DNA from: Clostridiales bacterium | GTDB taxonomy: Bacteria; Bacillota; Clostridia; Oscillospirales; Acutalibacteraceae | Assembly (NCBI GenBank): GCA_024690965.1 | Contig: JAILOG010000019.1 | Coordinates: 62,001 to 126,000, forward strand | Reading direction: 5' to 3' | Length of the DNA: 64,000 nt | In this document: positions 46,551 through 55,619 of the stretch, piece by piece | How positions within the stretch are numbered: the first letter of the stretch is position 1 | Layout of the letters: each line of letters opens with the position of its first letter | Translations under genes and position numbers: made by a program | Notes under the pieces: model-generated | The model's database searches: none | Seen by the model: the letters and a program-made list of their open reading frames with translations, nothing else | What the model was told of the DNA's origin: nothing

Positions 46551-46712
46551 ATGGAAATAGCAGACGCATGGCAACAGTTTTTGCAAACCGGTAATGTTTT
46601 GGATTATTTAAGATACTCTGCGCTTCGTAACGCCGATAAATATTTTGAGCCCGCAAAAGAAGAAAAAGGGGATACGGATAAGCCCGATAAAAATAACAGT
46701 TTTATAGGATAA
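46551..46712 (+). CDS. YqzL-like small protein
   Basis: 53 residues. The pattern W-x-x-F-x-x-TGN-x-x-x-YL-x-Y (WQQFLQTGNVLDYLRY) is that of the YqzL family, small conserved proteins of spore-forming Bacillota without a defined role. The tail is charged (EEKGDTDKPDK). AAGGGAGGAG is at a proper distance from the ATG. Confidence 0.65.
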   Translation: MEIADAWQQFLQTGNVLDYLRYSALRNADKYFEPAKEEKGDTDKPDKNNSFIG

Positions 46713-46765
46713 ATAAAAGAATTTTGAAATATTACAAAAATATTAACAAATTTTTACAATATATA

Positions 46766-46794
46766 TTGACACTGTAAATGAATTGATGTATCAT
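46766..46794 (+). promoter_or_regulatory. Promoter of glutamate dehydrogenase
   Basis: TTGACA at 46766-46771, a 17-base spacer and TATCAT at 46789-46794, about 50 bases ahead of the start codon. Confidence 0.65.
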
Positions 46795-46847
46795 CTAAAC
46801 GTTAGGCAAAATTATATATTCAAGTATATTAACGGAGGTAGATTACA

Positions 46848-48098
46848 TTGAAGACTTACAATGCGTATGACAATTTTTTAGCGGTGCTTGACGGGGCCGC
46901 GCGCGAACTTAACCTTGACGAAAGCGATTATATCTCGCTCAGATATCCCGAGCGTGAGCTTAAGGTTGCTTGCCCTGTAAGAATGGACGACGGCAGTGTT
47001 AAGGTGTTTGACGGATACCGTGTTCAGCACTCTACGGTAAGAGGGCCCGCGAAGGGCGGTATTCGTTATCATCAAGAGGTTGATGATAATGAAGTTAAGG
47101 CTTTGGCTGCCTGGATGAGCATTAAATGTGCTGTTGCCGACATACCTTACGGCGGCGCGAAAGGCGGTATTAAGGTAGACCCGCGTGAGTTGTCTGAAAA
47201 CGAGCTTGAAAGACTTACGAGAAAATTTACTTCTTTAATATATCCCGTTATAGGACCGCAAAAAGATATTCCGGCTCCCGATGTGAATACAACACCTCAA
47301 ATTATGGGCTGGCTTATGGACGAATACAGCAAGTATAACGGCAGCGCCGCACCCGGTGTTGTAACAGGCAAGCCTATTGAAATAGGCGGCTCTTTGGGCA
47401 GAACCGAGGCGACAGGCAGAGGCGTTATGTTTGCCGCGAGACTGTTGATGGAGAAATTGGGCAGATCATTAAAAGGTCTTAAGGTTGCAGTGCAGGGTAT
47501 GGGTAATGTTGGTTCTATTGCCGCGATCCTTTTGCACAGAAAAGGCGCTGTTATTGTAGGCGTTAGCGACGTAAGCGGCGGCTTGTATAACGAAAACGGT
47601 CTTGATATGGAAAAAATATTTGCTCATGTAAGCCAAAGAAAGCTTTTAAGTGAGCTCGATTCCGTAAGCGGCAGAGTTATTACAAATGATGAGCTTTTGA
47701 AATGCGATTGTGAGATGCTTGTTCCCGCGGCTTTGCAGAACCAGATAACCGTTGACAACGCAAACGACATAAAAGCCAAATACATTGTTGAAGGCGCAAA
47801 CGGACCTGTTACAACCGAAGCAGACGAAATTCTCGGACAAAAGGGCGTAACGATTGTTCCGGATATTTTGGCAAACGGCGGCGGAGTTATAGTATCTTAC
47901 TTTGAGTGGGTTCAGAATCTTCAGTCGTTCTATTGGGATGAAGATTACGTAAACGATCTGCTTTCAAACAAGATGACAAAAGCATTCAACGAGGTTTGGA
48001 ATATTGCGAAAGAGCATAATACCACAATGCGTTTGGGAGCTTATATGCTTGCGATAAAGAGAATTGTTTCCGTTAAAAAGATAAGAAATTTAGACTGA
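46848..48098 (+). CDS. gdhA: Glutamate dehydrogenase
   Basis: 416 residues, the length of the hexameric NAD-type catabolic class. It interconverts glutamate and 2-oxoglutarate plus ammonia. KGGIRYH, the catalytic Lys in PYGGAKGGIKVDP, and the Rossmann motif VQGMGNVGSIAA are clear, followed by EGANGPVTTEAD. TTG start at 46848 with GGAGGT eight bases before. A single-gene unit with strong promoter and terminator. Confidence 0.95.
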   Translation: MKTYNAYDNFLAVLDGAARELNLDESDYISLRYPERELKVACPVRMDDGSVKVFDGYRVQHSTVRGPAKGGIRYHQEVDDNEVKALAAWMSIKCAVADIPYGGAKGGIKVDPRELSENELERLTRKFTSLIYPVIGPQKDIPAPDVNTTPQIMGWLMDEYSKYNGSAAPGVVTGKPIEIGGSLGRTEATGRGVMFAARLLMEKLGRSLKGLKVAVQGMGNVGSIAAILLHRKGAVIVGVSDVSGGLYNENGLDMEKIFAHVSQRKLLSELDSVSGRVITNDELLKCDCEMLVPAALQNQITVDNANDIKAKYIVEGANGPVTTEADEILGQKGVTIVPDILANGGGVIVSYFEWVQNLQSFYWDEDYVNDLLSNKMTKAFNEVWNIAKEHNTTMRLGAYMLAIKRIVSVKKIRNLD

Positions 48099-48127
48099 TA
48101 CGTATAAAAATTACATAAAGTGAAATC

Positions 48128-48164
48128 GCGGGGCGTTTTGAATGTATGTTTCAAACGTCCTGCG
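48128..48164 (+). terminator. Hairpin after glutamate dehydrogenase
   Basis: GCGGGGCGTTTTGAA pairs imperfectly with TTTCAAACGTCCTGC. An outer pairing of AAAGTGAAATC with GATTTTACTT encloses it. A probable terminator without a clean T-run. Confidence 0.5.
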
Positions 48165-48339
48165 TTATTATATATTCCGTGATTTTACTTCTTTGAAATT
48201 AACCAAAATTAACTACTCATAATAATATATAACAGACGTTTAAATTTTTATCAATAATTATATTTACGGTATAAATAAATTTTAACAAGGCAAAAATATT
48301 AATGTAAACAGAAGTAAATATAATTGGAGTGTGAAAATT

Positions 48340-48699
48340 GTGAGTGTAAAACGCGGTGATATATACTATGCTGATTTAAGCCCGGTAGTGGGCAGTGAGC
48401 AAGGCGGTGTAAGACCCGTGTTGATCGTTCAAAATGATGTGGGAAACAAGTTCAGCCCCACTGTTATCGCTGCAGCGATAACAAGCCAGCAGACAAAGGC
48501 AAACCTGCCTACTCATATTCAGCTTCACGCGCAGGGCAGCGGACTTTTAAAGGACAGCGTTGTGCTTCTGGAGCAAATAAGAACGATTGACAAACGCCGC
48601 TTGAAAGAAAAAATGGGAACGCTTGACAACGACTCTATGAACAAAGTTAACGAAGCTATTTCAATAAGCTTTGGTCTTGGAGGACAAATGCTCGGATAG
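48340..48699 (+). CDS. MazF/PemK-type mRNA interferase toxin
   Basis: 119 residues from GTG at 48340, ten bases after GGAG; an earlier GTG at 48331 is too close to the site. [27 protein letters not shown] is the conserved N-terminal half (catalytic Arg in the RGD and the RPVLI strand); the second half has [20 protein letters not shown]. It closely resembles B. subtilis EndoA (NdoA), which cuts mRNA at UACAU. No antitoxin gene lies upstream: the 241-base gap to gdhA has no suitable small frame. It is followed by a terminator and the phage cassette. Confidence 0.9.
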   Translation: MSVKRGDIYYADLSPVVGSEQGGVRPVLIVQNDVGNKFSPTVIAAAITSQQTKANLPTHIQLHAQGSGLLKDSVVLLEQIRTIDKRRLKEKMGTLDNDSMNKVNEAISISFGLGGQMLG

Positions 48700-48736
48700 G
48701 TTACATATGACCTTTTCGGGCAGTATAAAAATTTTG

Positions 48737-48767
48737 GCTGTCGTGGATAACAAAAATCCACGGCAGC
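48737..48767 (+). terminator. Terminator after mazF-like gene
   Basis: GCTGTCGTGGAT/ATCCACGGCAGC, about 12 bp with one G-T pair, followed by TTTTGCTTTT. Confidence 0.88.
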
Positions 48768-48775
48768 TTTTGCTT

Positions 48776-48804
48776 TTGAAAAAATTGAAAAATTATTTTA
48801 CAAT
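48776..48804 (+). promoter_or_regulatory. Putative promoter of the phage cassette
   Basis: TTGAAA at 48776-48781, 17 bases, TACAAT at 48799-48804, just after the preceding terminator. The AT-rich context makes chance matches likely, so this is moderate evidence. Confidence 0.5.
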
Positions 48805-48880
48805 TTCGATATTTTTCTCAAAATCCGGTTTAGTTTTTATGTATGTGTGGAAAGCGCTTTTCAAAAACAAAAAGGATGTG

Positions 48881-49387
48881 ATGACTATAAGTGAACCCAC
48901 AAACGGCAAATTAAGCGAAAAAGAGATCCTGTTTTGCAGCTTATACGTTTCTTGCGGAGATGCGGTGAGCGCGGCTTATAAAGCGGGGTATAAACGTAAT
49001 ACGGAAATTGCCGCGCAAAAGCTTCTTAATAACGAAAGCATTGTGGAGATGATTCAAAAAATATCGGAAACAAGGATTAAAACTGCAAAAGCACGGGCAA
49101 TGTGCGGACTTGAAAGGCTGGCGTTTGGCAGTATAAGCGACGGGGTGAGGCTGATTTTTTCAGGCGAGCCGTCAGAGCTTAAGCTTGAGGAGATGCGCCT
49201 TGAAAACATATCTGAAATAAAGCGGCTTAAAGACGGAAGCCTGGAGCTTAAATTCGCCGACAGGATAAAGGCACTTGAAAAGCTTGAACAGCTTAGTAAA
49301 GGTGACAGCGACGACGCCCTGCCGTTTTACAGAGCTTTGGAAAGAAGCAGCGCGGCGCTTAACAGACACTACGGAGATGAGCTTTAA
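48881..49387 (+). CDS. Phage terminase small subunit
   Basis: 168 residues from ATG at 48881, with AAAGGA a few bases ahead; the long upstream extension of this frame is not coding. LSEKEILFCSLYVSCGDAV and AAYKAGYK form the N-terminal helix-turn-helix of the terminase_2 family, followed by NTEIAAQKLLNNESI. It recognises DNA for packaging. A one-base overlap (TAATG) joins it to the large subunit. Confidence 0.85.
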   Translation: MTISEPTNGKLSEKEILFCSLYVSCGDAVSAAYKAGYKRNTEIAAQKLLNNESIVEMIQKISETRIKTAKARAMCGLERLAFGSISDGVRLIFSGEPSELKLEEMRLENISEIKRLKDGSLELKFADRIKALEKLEQLSKGDSDDALPFYRALERSSAALNRHYGDEL

Positions 49388-50634
49388 TGGATTTTAAAAG
49401 CTTTTCTCCCAAACAGCTGAAGGTGCTTTGCTGGTGGTGCGGAAATAACCGTTTCGGAGATTACGACGCAATAATATGTGACGGAGCCGTCAGAAGCGGG
49501 AAAACACTTTGTATGGGAATATCTTTTTTCGCGTGGAGCTTTTACGCTTTTGAAAACGCGTCTTTTGCAATCTGCGGTAAAACGATACGCTCGCTCAAAA
49601 GAAATGTTGTCACGCCTATTGTGCCGATAATCGAAAAGCTCGGGTTTAAGTGTGAGCTTAAAATAAGCGAAAATACCCTTACAGTTACCAAGGACGGCAG
49701 AACAAACAGGTTTTATTTGTTTGGCGGAAAAGACGAATCTTCCGCGGCGCTAATACAGGGTATGACACTCTCCGGCGTGCTGTTTGACGAAGTTGCGCTT
49801 ATGCCGCGTTCATTTGTTGAGCAGGCGCTTGCAAGATGCTCGGTAAACGGCTCAAAATTCTGGTTTAACTGTAACCCCGAATACCCTCAACACTGGTTTT
49901 ATACGGAGTGGATAAGCAAACGCAAGTCCAAAAACGCTCTGTATGTGCATTTTACAATGGAGGACAATCCTTCCCTTTCTCCGCAAATGATAAACCGGTA
50001 TAAATCAATGTACAGCGGAAGCTTTTACAAAAGATTTGTTGAGGGTAAATGGGTGTCGGTTGAGGGAGCGGTGTATCCGTTTATGAACAAAGATATGTTT
50101 GTACCCGTACCGGATGTATGCTTTAAAAGATATGCCGTTTCGTGCGATTACGGCACAGTGAATCCTGCTTCTTTCGGACTGTGGGGAGAGTATGACGGAA
50201 TTTGGTACAGAATAAAAGAGTATTATTACGATTCGCGCAGAGAAAACCATTTGAAAACAGATGAAGAGCATTATCAGTCGCTTTGTGAGCTTTGCGACGG
50301 TATAAACGCGGATATAGTAGTGGTGGATCCGTCCGCGGCAAGCTTCATCGAGGTCATCAAGCGACATAAAAGATTCAGTGTCATTCCTGCCAAAAACAAT
50401 GTTATCGACGGCATAAGAAATACCGCTACCGCGCTTAAAAGCGGCAATATAAAAATATGCGATAGCTGCGCGGATTCTATGCGTGAGTTCAGTCTTTATA
50501 AATGGAGCTCGGGCGGAAGCGACGCCCCCGTAAAGGAAAACGATCACGCTATGGACGATATACGTTATTTTGTATCTACCGTGCTCGACTCAACGCCCGG
50601 ACTATGCGTTACTTCGCTTAAAAGAAACGGTTAA
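49387..50634 (+). CDS. Phage terminase large subunit
   Basis: 415 residues. Packaging motor: Walker A-like DGAVRSGKT near residue 34, Walker B GVLFDEVALM near residue 134, and the C-terminal RNase H-like nuclease with acidic residues in VSCDYGT, VVVDPSAAS and MDDIRYFV. The length is normal and all motifs are intact, so the motor could be active. Confidence 0.93.
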   Translation: MDFKSFSPKQLKVLCWWCGNNRFGDYDAIICDGAVRSGKTLCMGISFFAWSFYAFENASFAICGKTIRSLKRNVVTPIVPIIEKLGFKCELKISENTLTVTKDGRTNRFYLFGGKDESSAALIQGMTLSGVLFDEVALMPRSFVEQALARCSVNGSKFWFNCNPEYPQHWFYTEWISKRKSKNALYVHFTMEDNPSLSPQMINRYKSMYSGSFYKRFVEGKWVSVEGAVYPFMNKDMFVPVPDVCFKRYAVSCDYGTVNPASFGLWGEYDGIWYRIKEYYYDSRRENHLKTDEEHYQSLCELCDGINADIVVVDPSAASFIEVIKRHKRFSVIPAKNNVIDGIRNTATALKSGNIKICDSCADSMREFSLYKWSSGGSDAPVKENDHAMDDIRYFVSTVLDSTPGLCVTSLKRNG

Positions 50635-50664
50635 AAGTTAAAACTAAAGGAAGGAGGAGTAACG

Positions 50665-51828
50665 ATCAAACTTTTTAATAAAACAAAAAAGAATACGTAT
50701 TCGCCTAAGGTGCAAACATCTGGGAACAGGTTGTTTACCAATTCGTTATTGTTCACAGGCGAAAACACTGCGCTCACTCATTCAAAAATAAAGCTTTACG
50801 AAGCGATTAAAGAGTCGGTGCCCATAATAGACGCGGCAATAGGAAAAACAGTAAGGCTTACGGGTGGCTTTAAGGTAAGCTGTAACGACACCCAAGCCGA
50901 GCGTGAGCTAAACAAATTTCTAAAGACAGTTCCCGTGGGGGCAGGTTGTGTGGGAATAGACCAATTTGTAAGCTCTTATCTTGAAAGTCTGCTTACTTAC
51001 GGCACTGCGGTAGGGGAGATAGTAACAGACAGCCACGGTAAGATCTACGGTCTGTACAATGCCTATATTGATGATATTGAGCTAAAAGAAAACGGCTCGC
51101 CCATGAAAGCTCTAGTATATAACAAAGGCATAGGGGAGACAAGCCCTGTAAAACGCCCCGAACTTATATTTGTTTCCGCGCTTAATCCTCAAAGAGGAAG
51201 CGTTTACGGAACATCTGTATTAAACGGGCTTCCGTTTGTATCGGATATATTGTTAAAGATCTATAACACCGTAGGGGTTAACTGGGAGCGCGCAGGAAAC
51301 GTAAGATACGCAATTACATATAAGCCGACCCCTGAAAACGAGCGCAACGCTTCTCGTGATATTAAAGTTATTGCCGAAGAATGGGGCAAAGCAATGGCAA
51401 AAGGCTCGGGTGTTTCCGATTTTATTGCGGCAGGCGATGTTAATATCAGCGTTATAGGCGCTGACGGCGCAGTGCTCGACAGCGAAGTGCCTGCACGGCA
51501 GATGCTTGAGCAAATCGTAGCGAAAATGTCGATACCGCCGTTTTTATTGGGACTTTCATGGTCTACAACCGAGCGTATGTCTACTCAGCAGGTAGATATA
51601 CTCACAAGTGAGCTTGAATATTACCGCAAGATACTCAACCCCGTTATAGAGAAAATATGCGGTACCTATCTTTTAAGAAACGGATATGCACCGCAGGTGG
51701 ATATCGAGTGGGATAATATCAATCTTCAGGACGATGTTCAGCTGGCAAACGCCAGATATACAAACGCCCAGGCGGCTTTGGCGGAACAGCAACTTAAAGG
51801 GGGTGAAAATTACGCAGACAATAATTAA
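50665..51828 (+). CDS. Phage portal protein
   Basis: About 387 residues. The dodecameric head vertex through which DNA passes. The SPP1/HK97-type portal pattern includes AIKESVPIIDAAIGKTV, then SYLESLLTYGTAVGEIV and SIPPFLLGLSW. No ATG, GTG or TTG lies near the ribosome-binding site; the very strong AAGGAGGAG at 50651-50659 is placed seven bases before ATC AAA CTT TTT (50665), which would give a basic start (KLFNKTKK) usual for portals. The first standard start is GTG at 50710, with no site. I use ATC tentatively. Confidence 0.85.
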   Translation: MKLFNKTKKNTYSPKVQTSGNRLFTNSLLFTGENTALTHSKIKLYEAIKESVPIIDAAIGKTVRLTGGFKVSCNDTQAERELNKFLKTVPVGAGCVGIDQFVSSYLESLLTYGTAVGEIVTDSHGKIYGLYNAYIDDIELKENGSPMKALVYNKGIGETSPVKRPELIFVSALNPQRGSVYGTSVLNGLPFVSDILLKIYNTVGVNWERAGNVRYAITYKPTPENERNASRDIKVIAEEWGKAMAKGSGVSDFIAAGDVNISVIGADGAVLDSEVPARQMLEQIVAKMSIPPFLLGLSWSTTERMSTQQVDILTSELEYYRKILNPVIEKICGTYLLRNGYAPQVDIEWDNINLQDDVQLANARYTNAQAALAEQQLKGGENYADNN

Positions 51829-52756
51829 AAGCGAAAACCACGGCGCGGACGATATGAAGCTTATAAACCGATATACCAGAAGAGAATATGCGGAAGATGA
51901 GGTGTATACCTTTTCGGTAGTTTTATGTGACAACGAGATAGACCGTGACTTTGAGCAATTCTCACCCGAAACCCTTGAAAAGCTCTGCGAAATGTTTGTA
52001 GGTAAAACGGGTATAAGCGATCACGACGCAAAGGCGTCTAATCAGATAGCAAGAATATACGATTGCAATGTCGAATATCCGCAAAATGAGTATAACAGCG
52101 TAGGTCAGCAGCTTGTAAGATTAAGGGCTATGGCGTATATACCTAAAGACGGAAACGAAGAATTTATAAGATCCATTGACAGCGGAATAAAGAAAGAGGT
52201 TAGCGTGGGGTGCAGTGTATCTAAAAGATATTGCTCGGTGTGCGGATGTGACCTTACGGTAGATTCTTGCAGCCACATTAAAGGCAAAAAATATAACACG
52301 GAGCTTTGCTATCACATATTAAAGGAGCCCACAGACGCATATGAGTGGTCTTTTGTGGCTGTTCCCGCGCAAAGAGGCGCGGGGGTAACAAAATCATTTA
52401 ATAAAGGGAGAAGTTTAAGTATGGAAGAAGTAATGAAAAGCTTATCGTCGGGAGGTCCCGTTTGTTTAACAAGTGAAGAGGCGGCATTGCTGACTCAAAA
52501 GCTTAAAAGCCTTGAAAAAGAAGCTTTGCTTGGTAAAAAGTATAAGGAAGAGCTTATTAAAAAGGCTGTAAAGGCTTCATCGTTTGACGAAAAGCTGGCG
52601 GGTATAATTCTTGACACCGCACCTGCTTTAAGCACAAATCAGCTTGAAAAGCTGTATGATTATCTTTGTGAGAAAAGCGATACAGGCTCGCCTGTGGTAC
52701 AGCTCGGAAAATCAAAGGGCAAAAAGCAGTTAAGTAACAAACAATACAGCATTTAA
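51803..52756 (+). CDS. Phage head maturation protease with C-terminal scaffold-like part
   Basis: About 317 residues if started at GTG 51803 (overlapping the portal gene). ATG at 51854 is the next option (300 residues). Residues about 18-210 look like the XkdF/prohead protease group: RYTRREYAEDEVYTFSVVL, then DRDFEQF and GTG-like KTGISDHD, then KEVSVGC. A CSVCGC pair with a later Cys/His group could bind zinc. The last 100 residues (SLEKEALLGKKYKEEL and on) are helical and may be the scaffold domain released during capsid assembly. The catalytic residues are not certain. Confidence 0.75.
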   Translation: MKITQTIIKSENHGADDMKLINRYTRREYAEDEVYTFSVVLCDNEIDRDFEQFSPETLEKLCEMFVGKTGISDHDAKASNQIARIYDCNVEYPQNEYNSVGQQLVRLRAMAYIPKDGNEEFIRSIDSGIKKEVSVGCSVSKRYCSVCGCDLTVDSCSHIKGKKYNTELCYHILKEPTDAYEWSFVAVPAQRGAGVTKSFNKGRSLSMEEVMKSLSSGGPVCLTSEEAALLTQKLKSLEKEALLGKKYKEELIKKAVKASSFDEKLAGIILDTAPALSTNQLEKLYDYLCEKSDTGSPVVQLGKSKGKKQLSNKQYSI

Positions 52757-52776
52757 ACAGAGAAAGGAAAGATAAT

Positions 52777-53118
52777 ATGAAAATTGATTACAAAGGTATT
52801 ATGCAAAACGTGGTTACGTTTAAGAAAACAGGCACAATAGCCGAAGGCGATTTTGTGAAAATGTCGTCTAACGATACAGTAGCAAAATGCTCCGACGGGG
52901 ATAATTTTATCGGCATAGCAGTAAATGTGAACGGCGATTTGGCGGCAGTGCAGATCACGGGTTTTGCGGAGGTAGAGGTCGCCGAGACAGTCGGAACGGG
53001 AGTAAAGCTATTGTCGGTAGACGATGCAGGTAAGCTTGAAATAACCGAAACGGGACGTTCCTGCCTTGTTGTAAATAACAATACAACTTTGGGTACAGCG
53101 GTTATTTATTTTTCATAA
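52777..53118 (+). CDS. Phage capsid decoration/stabilisation protein
   Basis: 113 residues, all-beta and Gly/Val-rich: GDFVKMSSNDTVAKCSDGD, then FIGIAVNVNGDLAAVQITGF and TGVKLLSVDDAGKLEI. This pattern and the position between protease and major capsid genes match the head decoration (DUF2190/gpD-like) group. GAAAGGAAAG ahead of the ATG. Confidence 0.7.
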   Translation: MKIDYKGIMQNVVTFKKTGTIAEGDFVKMSSNDTVAKCSDGDNFIGIAVNVNGDLAAVQITGFAEVEVAETVGTGVKLLSVDDAGKLEITETGRSCLVVNNNTTLGTAVIYFS

Positions 53119-53136
53119 TGAAAAGGAGAATGATAT

Positions 53137-54141
53137 ATGTCAGATTATAAGAATATTTCACTTGAAAAAGGTATGTACAAGATTGGAGGAAAGAGCTTTA
53201 CACAGGTGCTTTCCGAGCTCGACCCCGACGAAAACTATATAGACACGCCTCTTGAAGGCCTCGACGCATTTCAGCGCCAGTTAAAGCGCTATGATATCAA
53301 GGTTTCGGGCAAGGGCGCAGACAAAATCGAAAAATTCTTTCAAACAAGCCAGTCTTCCGCACTGTTCCCCGAATACATATGCCGTGCCGTAAAAAGCGGT
53401 ATGGAATTTGATAATGTTTTGCCTAAAATATGCTCAACTACTACCGTTATTGACGGTATGGACTACAGAAGCATTGCGTCAACACCCACAGACGATGAAA
53501 AAGCCCTTGCAGACGTTGCGGAGGGTGCTGTAATACCCGAAACGGTAATACATACCCAAGAAAACCTTGTAAAGCTTAAAAAGCGCGGCAGAATGCTTGT
53601 AAGCTCATATGAGGCGCTTAAATTCCAAAGCCTTGACGTTTTCACTGTAGCGTTAAAGCAGATTGGCTCATATATTAGCCGTATGCTTTTAAACGACGCC
53701 GTTGATGTTCTTATAAACGGTGACGGCAACAACAATGCCGCCGATATAATAAACGAAACAAATCTGTTCTCATATAACGACCTTGTAGCTATGTGGACAA
53801 GCTTTGCGCCGTATAAGCTTGACACGATCATTGCTCCCACGGCGCTTGTAAACACAATGCTTGGTCTTACTGAAATGAAAGATTCTGTCGCGGGGCTTAA
53901 TTTCCACGCAACCGGCGAGCTTATTACACCTTTGGGGGCACAGCTTATTCATGTTCCCGGTATGGCTTCCAATAAGTTGATCGGTCTTGACAGCAGATAC
54001 GCTCTTGAAATGGTACAAGCCGGAGATATTGTAACCGAGTATGATAAGCTCATCGACCGTCAGCTTGAGAGAGCGTCCATAAGCTGTATTGCGGGCTTCG
54101 CAAAAATATTCAGAGACGCTTCAAAAACACTTTCTTATTAA
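53137..54141 (+). CDS. Phage major capsid protein, HK97 fold
   Basis: 334 residues. After an N-terminal arm, the HK97-type core appears: LFPEYICRAVKSGMEF (N arm/E loop lead), VAEGAVIPE, KLKKRGRMLVSSYEALKFQS (spine), DVLINGDGN and the C-terminal LDSRYALEMVQAGDI. The position and size are right for the main shell protein. AAAAGGAGA upstream. Confidence 0.88.
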   Translation: MSDYKNISLEKGMYKIGGKSFTQVLSELDPDENYIDTPLEGLDAFQRQLKRYDIKVSGKGADKIEKFFQTSQSSALFPEYICRAVKSGMEFDNVLPKICSTTTVIDGMDYRSIASTPTDDEKALADVAEGAVIPETVIHTQENLVKLKKRGRMLVSSYEALKFQSLDVFTVALKQIGSYISRMLLNDAVDVLINGDGNNNAADIINETNLFSYNDLVAMWTSFAPYKLDTIIAPTALVNTMLGLTEMKDSVAGLNFHATGELITPLGAQLIHVPGMASNKLIGLDSRYALEMVQAGDIVTEYDKLIDRQLERASISCIAGFAKIFRDASKTLSY

Positions 54142-54164
54142 GTTAACGAAAGGGGCTTTGCCTT

Positions 54165-54539
54165 TTGAATATTAAATTGAGCGATGTTGTAGAAAAGCTT
54201 ACAGCCATTGCAGGCGGGGATGATATGCCGCGCGAGTATTGTCTTGAGCTTTGCTCAAGGTGCTTAAGAGAGCTGCAGGGAATGCTTATTAAAGCTGATT
54301 TTACTTCTTTTCAGCTGCGCTGTATAGAAGACGCGTGCGCCGCCCTCGCGTTTTATCACCACACAAAACTGCGAATGGCAAAAGACGCGAAAAGCTTTTC
54401 CGCGGGCGATGTTTCGGCATCGTCATTTGAAAACGCCTGCGAATACGCCAAAGAATACTGGCTTAATGCGAAGGCCTCTATAAAAGACCTTTTAAAACCG
54501 GAAGGCTTTTGCTTTTGCGGCGTTAAGGTGGGTGATTGA
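54165..54539 (+). CDS. Phage head-tail connector (adaptor) protein
   Basis: 124 residues, helical, from TTG at 54165 with AGGGG nine bases ahead. The place just after the capsid gene and the size fit the gp6/gp15-type adaptor that binds the portal. Two Cys pairs (ELCSRC and CFCG) are noteworthy. Identified by context more than by motif. Confidence 0.6.
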   Translation: MNIKLSDVVEKLTAIAGGDDMPREYCLELCSRCLRELQGMLIKADFTSFQLRCIEDACAALAFYHHTKLRMAKDAKSFSAGDVSASSFENACEYAKEYWLNAKASIKDLLKPEGFCFCGVKVGD

Positions 54540-54544
54540 TATTT

Positions 54545-54901
54545 ATGAACGCTTTATCAAAAAAGGATTTCAAAAAATACGGTACCACAGTGAGCGTTTC
54601 GATAAATAACACGACCTGCACGGGCAAAGCCTTTATATCGCCTCTCAGATATAAAAACAGGGTGTATGTGGATGACACATACACCCCGGGCGGTGTGCTT
54701 GACAGCGGCAGGTATATATATATCGGCGAGCCGACACTCAGACTTGACACTATGGGAGACGGTATAAGGCTTTTTGCCGACAACACGGAATATACAGTAA
54801 AAAAAGCGTTGCCCTATACTTTGGGCGAAAAAGTATTATACGTTTGGGCAGTGCTTGTAAAAACCGACAGGAGCGATGACAATGGCAACGTTTACGGATA
54901 A
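54545..54901 (+). CDS. Probable head closure/minor structural protein
   Basis: 118 residues, beta-rich (TTVSVSINNTTCTGKAFISP, then RYIYIGEPTLRL), with the position of a head-completion protein such as gp16/XkdH. The ATG at 54545 is used because GGTG lies 11 bases ahead, against two bases for a nearby TTG. The gene overlaps the next by 20 bases. Assignment mainly by position. Confidence 0.5.
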   Translation: MNALSKKDFKKYGTTVSVSINNTTCTGKAFISPLRYKNRVYVDDTYTPGGVLDSGRYIYIGEPTLRLDTMGDGIRLFADNTEYTVKKALPYTLGEKVLYVWAVLVKTDRSDDNGNVYG

Positions 54902-55619
54902 TCTTGAGTTGCTTACAGCGACTTTATCGGGTGAGAACACATTCAGCGACATAAGCTTTGTGCCTGCCTATAACATAAACAAAGCGGAACGCCCTTTGCT
55001 AAATAAACTGTGCGCCGTAGGTATAAGAAACTCATATGTTCAGTCTAACGTATATTCATATGAAATATTCGAACTCAAAATATACACTCCGAGAGCATTA
55101 GGCGGAACGGAGTGCCTTAAAACCGCAGGCGACATATGCGAATATTTGTTGGGCACAATATCGGGAATAGTGAGCGCGACTACCGAGTCGGTAAAATACG
55201 ATTCAGATTTTATGGCTTTCAGCTGTGAGCTTAACATAAAGTGCAAAACCATGGAGGTCGTAAACAGCAACAGCGAAATAGTGCCCGACAGCGAAACGGT
55301 AAGTGTTGAGATAAACGGAAACAGCTTTGACGCACGGTATATCAACGCTTATGAAAAAAGCGATATCCATTATGTGAAGCAGGCGCTTGAGTCTACACCG
55401 GTGGAATTCTTAAAGGGGAAAACTTATCATCAAATAGAGATAAAATCATTTCCCGTAAGTGTTCTTGATATGGTGGAAGAAATTGATGATTTTAATATTT
55501 TATTTGACAGTATGATGTATAAGCATTGCAGAATAATGAGTACGGATTTAGACTTGGGCAGAGGAATCGTAAATAAACTTGTCATTTATGCAAAGGAAAG
55601 GGAGGCGGTATTCGGATGA
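54882..55619 (+). CDS. Probable tail-terminator-like protein with an extra C-terminal domain
   Basis: 245 residues from ATG at 54882 (AGGAG eight bases before). Residues 1-130 (FTDNLELLTATLSGENTFSD, then ELKIYTPRALGG and GDICEYLLGTI) resemble a minor tail/terminator-type fold. Residues about 145-245 form a second domain (SVEINGNSFDARYINAYEKS, then IMSTDLDLGRGIVNKLVIY) not usual in that family. It sits exactly where tube, sheath and tape-measure genes would normally begin, so it may bridge head and baseplate. Function inferred. Confidence 0.45.
   Translation: MATFTDNLELLTATLSGENTFSDISFVPAYNINKAERPLLNKLCAVGIRNSYVQSNVYSYEIFELKIYTPRALGGTECLKTAGDICEYLLGTISGIVSATTESVKYDSDFMAFSCELNIKCKTMEVVNSNSEIVPDSETVSVEINGNSFDARYINAYEKSDIHYVKQALESTPVEFLKGKTYHQIEIKSFPVSVLDMVEEIDDFNILFDSMMYKHCRIMSTDLDLGRGIVNKLVIYAKEREAVFG

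Noticed and set aside
48099-48339. Antitoxin gene before the MazF-like toxin
   Set aside because: No frame with a start, ribosome-binding site and plausible MazE/EndoAI length was found in this gap.
48671-48880. N-terminal extension of the terminase small subunit
   Set aside because: This part of the frame runs through the mazF terminator and an AT-rich promoter region and has no phage-like content.
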